From: Ruminococcus flavefaciens ATCC 19208
GTDB lineage: Bacteria > Bacillota > Clostridia > Oscillospirales > Ruminococcaceae
Assembly (NCBI RefSeq): GCF_000518765.1
Contig: NZ_JAEF01000006.1
Coordinates: 248,001 to 312,000, forward strand
Direction: 5' to 3'
Length of the DNA: 64,000 nt
The notes below the pieces were generated by a model that had not been told where the DNA came from, ran no database searches, and worked only from the letters and a program-made list of their open reading frames with translations. The translations under genes and the position numbers were made by a program. Below, in pieces: positions 8,733 to 17,513 of this stretch. Positions within the stretch are counted from its first letter, which is position 1. Each line of letters opens with the position of its first letter.

Positions 8733-9635
8733 TTAGTCTTTTAACTCGCTTTCTATAAAATTGAGCAGCGGTTTCCTGATAATAAAGTTTCGGTTGTTTC
8801 TGAACCATTCATACGACTGACGAAGAGACTCAGGCAAAGGAGTAAGATCGCTGATAATATTACTCATACGGTCAACATTGAGAACGTATGAGTAATCATA
8901 GAAAGGAAAGTAGCTTCTCTGCGGAATTTCAGAGCCGACATATTTAAAAACAGGTGTTTTTCCTACGGTGTTGTAACAGAGCGTGACCCATTCCTTGATA
9001 CTTACGGCGGTAGGATATCCTGTATTGAATATATGCTCTGAACTACCTGAAATAAGAAGCTTTTCGATCAATCTGCAAAGATCGCCTATATGGAAGAACT
9101 GAAGCTTCATACTGCCGTCTTTAGGCAGATAAAAAGGCTGTTCCTGTTCGGCACATTCAAAAACAAAAGCTTCACGATAAAGATTGTTCATGGGACCGCA
9201 AAGATAAGGCGGTCTGATTATATATGCATTTGGAACACGTGCTTTTAGAGCGCTTTCGGCAGATATTTTATCAGTACCGTATTTCCCCCAGATGGAATTT
9301 TGACCGATCTGCATTGTTTCACAGAAAGGCTGCGGTAAAGTTTCGGGATATACTGCACTTGAACTTATAAAGACATATTTGTCAAAGCTTCCTGCACCGT
9401 CAAGAAGAGAATTGATATCATCTGCATTGTATGCGGTCACATCTATAACTGCATCAAAGTGAAATGGCTTTAGGATATTGCCGAGAGAATGACGGTCTGC
9501 AATTATCTGTATAACGTTTTCTGGCTGAGTTTTGCTTCCGCGATTCAGCACATATACCTTATGACCGAGTTTTGAAAAATATTCGGCAGTATATCTGCTT
9601 GCGAAAACAGTACCGCCTGTTACAAGTATATCCAT
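8733..9635 (-). CDS. NAD-dependent epimerase/dehydratase family protein
   Basis: 300-residue short-chain dehydrogenase-type protein. The N-terminal MDILVTGGTVFASRY is a Rossmann NAD(P)-binding loop of the TGGTxFxxR subtype. A Ser-Ser-Ala stretch (FISSSAVYPE) and a YGTDK match the catalytic Ser and YxxxK. The substrate is probably a nucleotide sugar or related metabolite, but it cannot be named. The gene has its own promoter and stands alone between sigK and dnaD. Confidence 0.82.
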   Translation of the reverse strand: MDILVTGGTVFASRYTAEYFSKLGHKVYVLNRGSKTQPENVIQIIADRHSLGNILKPFHFDAVIDVTAYNADDINSLLDGAGSFDKYVFISSSAVYPETLPQPFCETMQIGQNSIWGKYGTDKISAESALKARVPNAYIIRPPYLCGPMNNLYREAFVFECAEQEQPFYLPKDGSMKLQFFHIGDLCRLIEKLLISGSSEHIFNTGYPTAVSIKEWVTLCYNTVGKTPVFKYVGSEIPQRSYFPFYDYSYVLNVDRMSNIISDLTPLPESLRQSYEWFRNNRNFIIRKPLLNFIESELKD

Positions 9636-9665
9636 GATATTCCTCCTGAAGGTTAGATTACATAA

Positions 9666-9694
9666 ATTATACCACAGATCTTATTATCGTGCAA
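9666..9694 (-). promoter_or_regulatory. Sigma-A promoter for the epimerase gene
   Basis: TTGCAC (9694-9689), a 17-base spacer and TATAAT (9671-9666), with TGG immediately before the -10 hexamer, on the minus strand. Confidence 0.72.
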
Positions 9695-9710
9695 TACAGC
9701 ACAATTCTCT

Positions 9711-10394
9711 TTAAAGTACATTACTGTCAAACATTTTCTTTAATTTAAGGATGGATTTTTTTTCAAGCCTTGATACATAGGAGCGCGATATGCAAAGCTT
9801 TTTGGCGGTCTCGTTTTGCGTGTGCGGCGTAGTTTCGTATAATCCGTAGCGATAGACGATTATTTCAAATTCGCGCTCATCAAGACATTCTTTCAAAAAG
9901 CTGTAAAGCTGTCGTGAACGTATAAGAATATCTACTTGTTCATGGATATCTATCCCGTCATCGAGCAGATCCATAAGTGTCAGGGAATTACCGTCTTTAT
10001 CTGTTTCAACAGGTTCGTTAATGTATACATCGCCTGCTGTTTTCTTTGCAGCTCTGAATTGCATAAGTATTTCATTTTCTATACATCTGCTGGCATATGT
10101 AGCGAACTTTGCACCTTTAGTATGATCGAATGTTGATACAGCCTTGATGAGTCCTACAGTTCCGACAGAGATCAGTTCGTCCTGTTCGTCGGTTGTTGAG
10201 GCATATTTTTTTACAATATGAGCCACAAGCCTCAGATTATGTTCTATTAGCTTTGAACGGGCAGAATTATCTCCGTTTGCCATTTTATGAAAGCATTCTT
10301 TTTCTTCGTTTCCTGATAATGGCTTCGGAAATACTGACGTATTATCAATGTGCAGAGCAAAAAAGAATAAATTACGTAAAATACCTATAAGCAT
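9711..10394 (-). CDS. sigK: Sporulation sigma factor SigK-like
   Basis: About 227 residues, close to B. subtilis sigma-K in layout. A hydrophobic N-terminal leader (MLIGILRNLFFFALHI) resembles the pro-sequence. FPKPLSGNEEKECFHKM, ARSKLIEHNLRLVAHIVKKY (region 2.1/2.2), DELISVGTVGLIKAV, the ATYASRCIENEILMQ helix and a C-terminal region 4 HTH (NETAKKLCISRSYVSRLEKK) follow. The frame extends upstream to 10550, but ATG 10394 has an ideal SD (GGAGG about 8 bases before) and the family N-terminus. The gene is uninterrupted, with no skin element. Presumably it acts in late mother-cell transcription, if the host sporulates. Confidence 0.9.
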   Translation of the reverse strand: MLIGILRNLFFFALHIDNTSVFPKPLSGNEEKECFHKMANGDNSARSKLIEHNLRLVAHIVKKYASTTDEQDELISVGTVGLIKAVSTFDHTKGAKFATYASRCIENEILMQFRAAKKTAGDVYINEPVETDKDGNSLTLMDLLDDGIDIHEQVDILIRSRQLYSFLKECLDEREFEIIVYRYGLYETTPHTQNETAKKLCISRSYVSRLEKKSILKLKKMFDSNVL

Positions 10395-10593
10395 ATCAAT
10401 TACCTCCGATGTGATATAGATAATAATATGCATTGATGCTTGTGCATTATAGTGCCTGAAAAAAATAAAATAAAAAACAATATAAGTATATTGACGTTCT
10501 GCGATAAATATTATATAATAATAGTGTATGGATTTAGAAAGATTTGTCATCGCCTCATGAAACAGGCGTTTAAATTGCGGAAGAAGTGATAAA
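10395..10593. other. Divergent sigK / rpe intergenic region
   Basis: About 200 bases of AT-rich DNA. On the plus strand it holds the rpe promoter (10491-10519) and a leader hairpin, CGCCT...AGGCG at about 10551-10568. On the minus strand I see the sigK SD but no convincing sigma-A promoter; a sporulation-sigma promoter would be expected there but cannot be fixed by eye. Confidence 0.5.
10491..10519 (+). promoter_or_regulatory. Sigma-A promoter for rpe and downstream genes
   Basis: TTGACG (10491-10496), a 17-base spacer and TATAAT (10514-10519). It is the nearest good promoter ahead of the long rpe-to-dnaE run. Confidence 0.78.
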
Positions 10594-11253
10594 TTGAAAA
10601 ACTATGTTTCGGCATCTGTACTTAGTGCAGATATGCTCGATTTTAGAAATGAAATCAGAAAACTTGAAAAAAGTGATATTGATATGCTCCACTTTGATGT
10701 AATGGACGGCATATTCGTCAATAATATCACTTTCGGACTTCCTGTTCTTCAACAGGTGAGAAAAGCGACCGATATGACACTCGATGTTCATCTTATGATC
10801 GCTGATCCGTTAAAATATGTAAAAAAATTTGCTGATTTTGGTGCGGATATGATATCCTTTCATATTGAAAGCCAGAGTGATACAATGGAAACCATAAAAG
10901 CTATAAGGGAATGCGGTATAAGGACTGCACTTGCTATAAAGCCTGCTACACCTGCAGAAGATGTTTTTGAATATCTTCCTTACCTTGATATGGTACTTGT
11001 TATGACTGTTGAACCCGGATTCGGCGGTCAGAGCTTTATGCCTGAAACTGTTGATAAGATACGCAAAATAAGAGAAAAGGCAAATTCTCTTGGCCTTGAA
11101 ACTGATATCGAGGTCGACGGCGGAATAAACGATAAGACTGCATCTATAGTTTTAAATGCAGGAGCAAACGTGCTTGTTTCCGGAAGTTATCTTTTTGCAT
11201 CAGATGATATGAAGACAGCAGCTGCTGTTCTCAAGGAAGGCGAGTTATGCTGA
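10594..11253 (+). CDS. rpe: Ribulose-phosphate 3-epimerase
   Basis: Interconverts ribulose-5-P and xylulose-5-P in the pentose phosphate pathway. 219 residues forming a TIM barrel. Motifs: SASVLSADMLDF at the N-terminus, LHFDVMDGIFV with the metal-binding His/Asp, LDVHLMI, MTVEPGFGGQSF, and the IEVDGGI phosphate-binding end. The start is TTG after a weak SD (GGAAGAAG). Its last bases overlap the start of the Rnf-D-like gene (ATGCTGA), so it leads that operon. Confidence 0.95.
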   Translation: MKNYVSASVLSADMLDFRNEIRKLEKSDIDMLHFDVMDGIFVNNITFGLPVLQQVRKATDMTLDVHLMIADPLKYVKKFADFGADMISFHIESQSDTMETIKAIRECGIRTALAIKPATPAEDVFEYLPYLDMVLVMTVEPGFGGQSFMPETVDKIRKIREKANSLGLETDIEVDGGINDKTASIVLNAGANVLVSGSYLFASDDMKTAAAVLKEGELC

Positions 11254-12239
11254 AAAAAGCAAGAAAAGAACGCCTTATCTGGCTTGACATTATGATAACT
11301 CTTCTTACTCTTGAACTTATGTCGTATTTTTATTATGGTATTCGTTCTGTTGCACTTGCGGGAGTTTGCGTATGTACGGCTGTTATTGCAGAGATAATAT
11401 CACTCAGAATGATGAATCGCCGCTTTACAGCTGACGACCTGACCTGCACTTCCGATGCTATGATAATTGCTCTGATGTTTCCTGCTGTAATGGATTATAA
11501 GGTAGCAGTAATAGCTGTACTTTTTGCTGTTATTGTTGCAAAGAATGTTTTTGGCGGGAGACTGAACATGATTTTTTCACCTGCGGCTGCCGCGTATGTA
11601 TTTGTTCTGACTTCATGGGGGCATCAGCTTCTGCAATATACTGAGCCTCACGTTAAGACAGGTATATTTGATACACCGACAGGACTGGTCAACTCTGCAT
11701 CTCACAATTTTAATATGACAGGAAATGTGGATCATACAGATTTTGAAATTTTATTGGGTAATTTCAGTGGTCCCTGCGGCGCTGTGAGCATACTGCTTCT
11801 TGTTGTAGCAGCTATAGTTCTTATTTTCAGAAGAAGTATCTCAGCAGGTGCATTTATCGGTACGGTATGCGGTGTAGGTTTTTTTGCCTGCGTGACACCG
11901 ATGATAAATTCAAGAGCAGGTTCACTGAAATATTCTCTTGTTATGAATATGGTGCTTTTTGCTGCTATATATATTGTTTCCGATATAAGGATAGCGCCTA
12001 AAAGAAATTATTACGCCTTTTTCTATGGGCTGTTCATAGGAGTTATATCATATGTGCTTGTTGTCACAGCCGCTAAGGAAAACGCTATAGTTATTGTTTC
12101 TGTACTCTTTACGCCTATTGCACTCGGATTTAAAAATCTTGAAAAGAGAATAGAAAAGGCAGCATCAGAGCATAATGCCGATATGTCCGAAGCATTAGAT
12201 GCTGTAGCTGACAGGAAGGAGATAGCTGCAGATGAATAG
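11247..12239 (+). CDS. RnfD/NqrB-like membrane protein (orphan)
   Basis: 330 residues with about ten hydrophobic segments. It resembles RnfD of the Rnf ion-translocating ferredoxin:NAD oxidoreductase: NMIFSPAAAAYVFVLTSWG matches the NPAxxxY loop, and SDIRIAPKRNYYAFFYGLFIG matches the TDPVTAP...GxxIG block. I cannot find the Ser-Gly-Ala-Thr motif to which FMN is covalently attached in RnfD, so the flavin may be absent. It overlaps rpe upstream and the RnfE-like gene downstream by 7-8 bases. No rnfB, rnfC or rnfG is nearby, so a classical Rnf function is doubtful. Confidence 0.72.
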   Translation: MLKKARKERLIWLDIMITLLTLELMSYFYYGIRSVALAGVCVCTAVIAEIISLRMMNRRFTADDLTCTSDAMIIALMFPAVMDYKVAVIAVLFAVIVAKNVFGGRLNMIFSPAAAAYVFVLTSWGHQLLQYTEPHVKTGIFDTPTGLVNSASHNFNMTGNVDHTDFEILLGNFSGPCGAVSILLLVVAAIVLIFRRSISAGAFIGTVCGVGFFACVTPMINSRAGSLKYSLVMNMVLFAAIYIVSDIRIAPKRNYYAFFYGLFIGVISYVLVVTAAKENAIVIVSVLFTPIALGFKNLEKRIEKAASEHNADMSEALDAVADRKEIAADE

Positions 12240-12867
12240 TCACAGAAAAAATCTCCTCGGCGGTGTTCTTCACGACAATATCGTACTTTCTGGACTTATG
12301 GTCATTTCACCCGTTATAATATGCGGTGATACACTGAGGAATGCTCTGGCACTTATATATGCTTTTTCAGCCATTACATTTTTGGCGGTTTTGATCTCTT
12401 CATTTGTTCCGAAGAAACTGCCATATACTGCAAAGATAATTATTTATGCTCTTATTTCGGCAGCGGTTTACATTCCCGTAAAGCTTGCGGCAGAGGAGTT
12501 TTATCCCGATTCTATTGAAAGAATAGGTATATATTATCCTCTTCTTGCAGTCAATTCACTGATAGTTTTTCAGACGGAAGCAAAGTTCTTCAAAATGAAA
12601 AAGCTTGATATGATGATCTCGCTTATATTCTGCATTATAGGCTTTGATGCTGTTATGCTATTAACGGGATTCCTTCGTGAGCTTTTTGCATATGGTACTA
12701 TAAACAGTAAGATCGTTGATGTTAATACGCTTATAAACGGACTTTCAGAGCCCTTCGGCGGATTTATATTCCTCGGTCTTATGTGCGGGGTATATAGGTT
12801 TATTCGTTCGCTTATATCAAAAAATGACAAACAGTTAAGGAGTGAAGCAAGTGTTTCTGATAAATGA
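12232..12867 (+). CDS. RnfE/NqrD-like membrane protein (cysteine-less)
   Basis: 211 residues with about six membrane segments. The order of motifs follows RnfE: DNIVLSGLMVISPVII aligns with the NPxLVQLLGLCPxLAV loop, IYYPLLAVNSLIVFQTEA with IPLIVVNCIILGRAEA, and GFLRELFAYGTI with the GxxRExLGxG end. At both positions where RnfE normally has the cluster cysteine this protein has serine (Ser26, Ser109). The two-cysteine contribution to the intramembrane [2Fe-2S] site is therefore lost. The gene is tightly coupled with its D-like and A-like neighbours. Confidence 0.72.
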   Translation: MNSHRKNLLGGVLHDNIVLSGLMVISPVIICGDTLRNALALIYAFSAITFLAVLISSFVPKKLPYTAKIIIYALISAAVYIPVKLAAEEFYPDSIERIGIYYPLLAVNSLIVFQTEAKFFKMKKLDMMISLIFCIIGFDAVMLLTGFLRELFAYGTINSKIVDVNTLINGLSEPFGGFIFLGLMCGVYRFIRSLISKNDKQLRSEASVSDK

Positions 12868-13423
12868 TCTTATTACTTTGCTTGCTGCAAACCTTATATT
12901 GTCACAGGCTCTGGGAACAAGTACAATATTTATTGCAGCAGGAAGCAGGAAAAATCTTGTTGGAACAGCTTGTGTTATAACACTGTTTACTACTATCGGT
13001 TCAGCAGCAGCGTACTGTATAGATGCTGCACTGCCTTCAGCTCTTTCTGATCTTAGACTGCTTTTTTATACTTTGATCATCGGTATACTCTATGTACTTC
13101 TGCTTACAGCAGTTTATTTTGCAGGAAGAAGTTATTTTGAGGATTTCCGAAAATATATCCATGTATCTGCATTCAACTGTGCAGTTATGGGTACGCTTTT
13201 TACAATAAATAAAAGAGCAGCAATGGATAGTTCGTTATTTGAACTTGGAGAATATGTTTCTGCCGGTTTTGAAGCAGGAATAGGCTTTATTATTGCAGCA
13301 CTTATACTTACAGCAGCCTACAGGAAACTGAATTCATCAAAGGTACCTTCTGCTTTCAGAGGATTTCCTGCAATGCTTGTATATCTTGGAATTATATCAA
13401 TGGCAGTATATTCGCTTAAATGA
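12851..13423 (+). CDS. RnfA/NqrE-like membrane protein
   Basis: About 190 residues and six hydrophobic segments. The start is GTG 12851, eight bases after AAGGAG; an upstream GTG at 12842 overlaps that SD. NLILSQALGTSTIFIAA aligns with the RnfA NxVLSRFLGICPFLG loop, with Ser24 in place of the first cysteine. SAFNCAVMGTLF matches the second loop and keeps its cysteine (Cys110). It overlaps the RnfE-like gene by 17 bases. Together the three genes encode the membrane-embedded half of an Rnf-type machine, without the soluble or electron-entry subunits. Confidence 0.72.
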   Translation: MFLINDLITLLAANLILSQALGTSTIFIAAGSRKNLVGTACVITLFTTIGSAAAYCIDAALPSALSDLRLLFYTLIIGILYVLLLTAVYFAGRSYFEDFRKYIHVSAFNCAVMGTLFTINKRAAMDSSLFELGEYVSAGFEAGIGFIIAALILTAAYRKLNSSKVPSAFRGFPAMLVYLGIISMAVYSLK

Positions 13424-13454
13424 TCGCAATATACTGATATAGGAGAGTAAATTA

Positions 13455-14657
13455 ATGAAGTTCAAAAATAAAGGTAGGAAGATCTATAAGACCAAAGAAA
13501 AGAATTACTATGGCAAAAGTCCCGTTGGAAAAGCTTTTTCAGTAGGTCTGACAGTTCTGCTTATCGGAGGAATAGGTTTTATCGGGTACAGTGTTGCTGA
13601 ACCTCTGATAAACTATTCAAAAAAGAAAGGCGATAATACCACGCCTTCATCAACTGTCTCGGAGAATGAGACACCGACGGACGAAAACGGCAATCCTGTT
13701 GAGGAAGAAACTACTTCGCCTGTGCCGACTGTACCAAGTGCGGAGCAATATCGTGCATTTACACTTGATCCTCTTGATATTACAGATGCGCAGTCTGTAA
13801 AAGCTGCTTTGAAGCGTGTTCCCGTGGATCAGGATATAAAATACATTGAAGTTCCGCTTAAAGTCAGCGGCGGAGATATTTACTACGCAACAAATAATTA
13901 TTATGCGAATTCTTCGGGTATTGTCCGCTCCGATTGTAAGCTCGGTGATATTGTTTCTGCAATATCTTCGGCAGGTTATAAGCCTGTTGCGACTGTAAGC
14001 ACATTTTACGACAATGTTGTGCCAAATTACTTCCGTGATATGAGTTATCTTACGGTCGAGGACGGTTCACAGTGGATAGACAATAGTGTTGAAGCAGGCG
14101 GCAAGCCATGGATGAATCCTTTTTCACAGGGTGCTGTAAACTATAACAATGATATTGTTGAAGAGGTCGCAGAGGCAGGCTTTGACAAGGTCGTATGCTA
14201 TGATTTTATTTTCCCTGATTTCAGACCGAGCGATGTTGAGTATCTTGGAGATAAGGTAGTAAGTGCTGACAGATATATGGTTCTTACTTCGGCTGCAAAT
14301 ACGATGTACGAAACCATAATGAACGAAGGCTCTTCTATGATGCTTGAGGTCAATGCCTCTGATCTTCTTAAAGGAAAAAAAGATATACTTCAGCCAATGC
14401 TGCTGAAGGTAAACTCAGTGATCCTCAATATAGATCTTGATACACTGAGCTATGGTGTTTATACAGATGAAACAGTCTACGAATTTAACGGAACACCTGC
14501 TGATAATGTGAAGAAAATGCTTGATCTTGTAAGCGAGGATGTTGAAGATTTTAATGTTGCTGTCAGAGTTTCGGGTGAAACTCTGAGTACACAGGATCTT
14601 CTTGATGCAAAGGATGAAATAGTCGGATACGGGTTCGATTCTTACGTGCTCGGCTAA
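13455..14657 (+). CDS. Membrane-anchored predicted glycoside hydrolase (DUF4015-like)
   Basis: 400 residues. A basic cytoplasmic start, one transmembrane helix (about 30-50), a Thr/Pro/Glu-rich linker, then a barrel-like domain. The blocks KPWMNPFSQGAVNY and AEAGFDKVVCYDFIFPDF resemble the putative glycoside hydrolase DUF4015 pattern WLDP...AEELGFDExxFDYIRFP, with a plausible catalytic Asp. It probably acts on wall or extracellular polysaccharide, but no substrate is known. A clear SD (AGGAGAG) precedes ATG. It lies between the Rnf-like genes and hprK on the same strand. Confidence 0.68.
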   Translation: MKFKNKGRKIYKTKEKNYYGKSPVGKAFSVGLTVLLIGGIGFIGYSVAEPLINYSKKKGDNTTPSSTVSENETPTDENGNPVEEETTSPVPTVPSAEQYRAFTLDPLDITDAQSVKAALKRVPVDQDIKYIEVPLKVSGGDIYYATNNYYANSSGIVRSDCKLGDIVSAISSAGYKPVATVSTFYDNVVPNYFRDMSYLTVEDGSQWIDNSVEAGGKPWMNPFSQGAVNYNNDIVEEVAEAGFDKVVCYDFIFPDFRPSDVEYLGDKVVSADRYMVLTSAANTMYETIMNEGSSMMLEVNASDLLKGKKDILQPMLLKVNSVILNIDLDTLSYGVYTDETVYEFNGTPADNVKKMLDLVSEDVEDFNVAVRVSGETLSTQDLLDAKDEIVGYGFDSYVLG

Positions 14658-14697
14658 AAAATAATTCCCGATAAATAATCGGAGAATGGAGTTTATT

Positions 14698-15657
14698 ATG
14701 GCAGATAATTTTAAAGTTTCTCTTCAGAAGCTGATCGACGAATTCAAGCTTGAAGCAATCTATATCCATAAAGATGCAAATGAACTTATGATCGACGAGA
14801 ATGATGTAAACCGTCCGGGATTGCAGCTTATGGGATTTTATGAATACTTTAACCCCGAGCGTATCCAGATCATCGGTAAAATGGAATTTGCTTATCTTTC
14901 AACTATTGACGAAAAGACAAGAAGAGAGCGCCTTCAGCTCCTTTTCGCTCAGCGTATCCCTGCCCTTATAATAACAAGAGAACTCCCTTATTTTGCAGAA
15001 ATGCTTGAGCTTGCAAAGGAATATGAGGTACCACTTCTCAGAAGCAAGGAAAGTACTTCCAATTTTATCGCAGGTCTTATTGCTTTCCTTAATCTTACAC
15101 TTGCTCCGAGAATCACTCGTCACGGTGTTCTCATTGAGATATACGGTGAAGGAGTGTTTATCACAGGTGAAAGCGGCGTAGGTAAGAGCGAGACTGCTAT
15201 CGAGCTCGTAAAAAGAGGTCACAGACTTGTTGCCGATGATGCCGTTGAGATCAGAAAGGTATCCAATATAAGCCTTGTGGGAAGCTCTCCCGATAATATC
15301 AGACATTTCCTTGAACTCCGTGGTATCGGTATTATAAATGCAAGACGACTCTTTGGTATCGGTGCTGTTAAAATGACAGAAAAGATCGACCTTGTGGTAG
15401 AGCTTGAACAGTGGAATTCCGAAAAGGTATACGACAGAATGGGGGTTGATACAGAGTTTGTGAGCCTTCTTGGCGTAAAGATACCTTCGCTTACAATTCC
15501 TGTAAAGCCTGGACGTAACCTCGCTGTTATACTTGAAGTTGCTGCTATGAATAACAGACAGAAGAAAATGGGCTATAATGCTGCCCGTGAGCTTCTTAAC
15601 CGTCTCGGAATGGAGGCAGACCCTAAGGAAGTAGTTCGTGATTATGAGGCGTTCTGA
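14698..15657 (+). CDS. hprK: HPr kinase/phosphorylase
   Basis: Bifunctional kinase/phosphorylase acting on Ser46 of HPr, the sensor of carbon catabolite repression in Firmicutes. 319 residues. An N-terminal domain is followed by Walker A GESGVGKS (157-164) and the HPrK signature EVAAMNNRQKKMGYNAA. An in-frame ATG at 14686 directly abuts GGAGA, while ATG 14698 lies 6 bases after TGGAG and gives MADNFKVSLQ, so I chose the latter. Confidence 0.95.
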   Translation: MADNFKVSLQKLIDEFKLEAIYIHKDANELMIDENDVNRPGLQLMGFYEYFNPERIQIIGKMEFAYLSTIDEKTRRERLQLLFAQRIPALIITRELPYFAEMLELAKEYEVPLLRSKESTSNFIAGLIAFLNLTLAPRITRHGVLIEIYGEGVFITGESGVGKSETAIELVKRGHRLVADDAVEIRKVSNISLVGSSPDNIRHFLELRGIGIINARRLFGIGAVKMTEKIDLVVELEQWNSEKVYDRMGVDTEFVSLLGVKIPSLTIPVKPGRNLAVILEVAAMNNRQKKMGYNAARELLNRLGMEADPKEVVRDYEAF

Positions 15658-15696
15658 TAACGTAAAATTACATTTTTAATGATCCAGGGGGAAATA

Positions 15697-16602
15697 ATGA
15701 TAGACATCAATGAATTATCAAAGCTTTGTGAAACACTTGGGTGCAGAATTACACCTGAGTGTTCGCTTAGTGATTATATAACATTTCGCTTTGGCGGCCC
15801 TTGCAGGGCACTTATCAGTGTCAATTCAGCAAGATCAGCTGCAGAGCTTATAAAGTATATGAAGACCACCGAAATAAAATACGGTATTCTCGGGAGAGGA
15901 AGCAATGTACTTGTTTCCGATGAAGGATATGATGGCGTTATACTTCTTTTCGGAAGCGATTTTTCGCATATGGAAATAAGCGGCAATACCATAAAATGTG
16001 ATGCAGGCGTTCTTCTTGCATCAGCTTGTGTACGTGCCCAGCAGCTGGGACTTACAGGTATGGAAAATCTTTTCGGCATCCCCGGTACAGTTGGCGGAGC
16101 ATTGTATATGAATGCAGGTGCATACGGCAGCGAGATGAAGGACGTTGTTGTTGAAGCGGAGTATATAGACGAAAACTGTGAGCTCCATACCATTTGTAAA
16201 GATGATATGCAGCTTTCATACAGAAGAAGCATTTTTTCGGGAACTTCAAATGTCATAACATCGGTAACTCTTGAACTAAGATCCGGCAATTCGGATGATA
16301 TAAAAAAGGCTATGTCTGAATGTATGGCCAAAAGAAGTTCAAAACAGCCCCTTGATTATCCGAGTGCAGGAAGTACCTTCAAGCGCCCCGAGGGGAGCTA
16401 TGCTTCGCTTCTGATAGATCAGTGCGGACTTAAAGGACTTACCTGCGGCGGGGCTATGGTAAGCGAAAAACACAGTGGTTTTGTTATAAATAAAGGGTAC
16501 GCTACCTGTGCGGACGTACTCGAACTTTGCGAGAAGGTAAAAACTATTGTAAAGGAAAAAACAGGCTATCAGCTTGAGCTTGAGCCTGTAATTCTTCAGT
16601 AA
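15697..16602 (+). CDS. murB: UDP-N-acetylenolpyruvoylglucosamine reductase
   Basis: FAD- and NADPH-dependent second step of UDP-MurNAc synthesis in the cytoplasm. About 301 residues. Motifs: FRFGGPCRALI, LGRGSNVLVSDEG, GMENLFGIPGTVGGALYMN (FAD binding), SYRRSIF, and PSAGSTFKRPEG with the proton-donor serine. The upstream ATG 15679 precedes the SD AGGGGG (15686-15691), so translation should begin at ATG 15697. Next to rapZ, as in many Firmicutes. Confidence 0.95.
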   Translation: MIDINELSKLCETLGCRITPECSLSDYITFRFGGPCRALISVNSARSAAELIKYMKTTEIKYGILGRGSNVLVSDEGYDGVILLFGSDFSHMEISGNTIKCDAGVLLASACVRAQQLGLTGMENLFGIPGTVGGALYMNAGAYGSEMKDVVVEAEYIDENCELHTICKDDMQLSYRRSIFSGTSNVITSVTLELRSGNSDDIKKAMSECMAKRSSKQPLDYPSAGSTFKRPEGSYASLLIDQCGLKGLTCGGAMVSEKHSGFVINKGYATCADVLELCEKVKTIVKEKTGYQLELEPVILQ

Positions 16603-16623
16603 ACTCTTTAAAAGGAGAATATC

Positions 16624-17496
16624 ATGCAGCTTTTGATTGTAACTGGTATGTCGGGATCGGGAAAGTCCAGTGTAATGGACGTAATGGAAGATATCGGATT
16701 TTATTGCATTGATAATATCCCGCCAAAGCTGATAACACAGTTCGTTGATCTGTGCAGACAATCCGAATCGGATATAAATAAAATAGCTGTGGCAGTTGAT
16801 ATCAGAACAGGCGATATGTTTGCTGAGATATTCCGCTCATGGCAGGAGCTGAAAAACCGCAGCGATGTAGATGTAAAGGTTCTCTTTATTGAAGCAAATC
16901 ATGATGTTCTGCTGAAACGATATAAGGAGACCCGCAGGCGGCATCCGCTTTCCGATAAATTCAACGGAAATATACATGATGCGATAAACTATGAATGGGA
17001 GCAGTTATCACAGCTAAGAGAAATAGCTGATTATTACATAGAAACATCAAATTTCACTTCATCTCAGCTTAAAGAACAGGTCAAAGGACTGTTCCTTGAA
17101 AAAAGCTCCGATTCTCTCATTATAAAAGTAATGTCATTCGGCTTTAAGTATGGTGTTTCAACTGAAGCAGATCTTGTTTTTGACGTAAGATGTCTGCCGA
17201 ATCCGTTTTATATCGAGGAGCTTCGTAATCATACGGGCTGTGACAGCTGCGTAAGAGACTATGTTATGAGCTTTGATCAGTCAAAGGAGCTTTTTGATAA
17301 GCTTACTGATCTTATAGATTACCTTATACCGCTTTATGTGCTTGAAGGCAAAAGTCAGCTTGTTATTTCTTTCGGCTGCACAGGAGGAAAGCATCGTTCT
17401 ATTACTTTTGCGGAGCTTATGGCAGATCATCTTATTGAAAAAGAGTATAAAGTACAGAAGTATCACAGAGATATAGCTAAGGACAGAAAATTCTGA
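16624..17496 (+). CDS. rapZ: RapZ/YvcJ nucleotide-binding protein
   Basis: 290 residues. Walker A GMSGSGKS at 8-15 is followed by DVMEDIGFYCIDNIPP, a family hallmark, and the C-terminal domain has FGCTGGKHRSI. In enterobacteria RapZ adapts RNase E for GlmZ decay; in Firmicutes the homologue YvcJ binds nucleotides and has a less defined role. The SD AAAAGGAG precedes ATG. It sits in the conserved rapZ-whiA order. Confidence 0.94.
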   Translation: MQLLIVTGMSGSGKSSVMDVMEDIGFYCIDNIPPKLITQFVDLCRQSESDINKIAVAVDIRTGDMFAEIFRSWQELKNRSDVDVKVLFIEANHDVLLKRYKETRRRHPLSDKFNGNIHDAINYEWEQLSQLREIADYYIETSNFTSSQLKEQVKGLFLEKSSDSLIIKVMSFGFKYGVSTEADLVFDVRCLPNPFYIEELRNHTGCDSCVRDYVMSFDQSKELFDKLTDLIDYLIPLYVLEGKSQLVISFGCTGGKHRSITFAELMADHLIEKEYKVQKYHRDIAKDRKF

Positions 17497-17513
17497 TAAA
17501 GGGAGTGGTCAAA

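Noticed and set aside
11247..13423. Normal Rnf complex operon
   Set aside because: Subunits B, C and G are missing, and the cluster cysteines are replaced in the A-like and E-like proteins.
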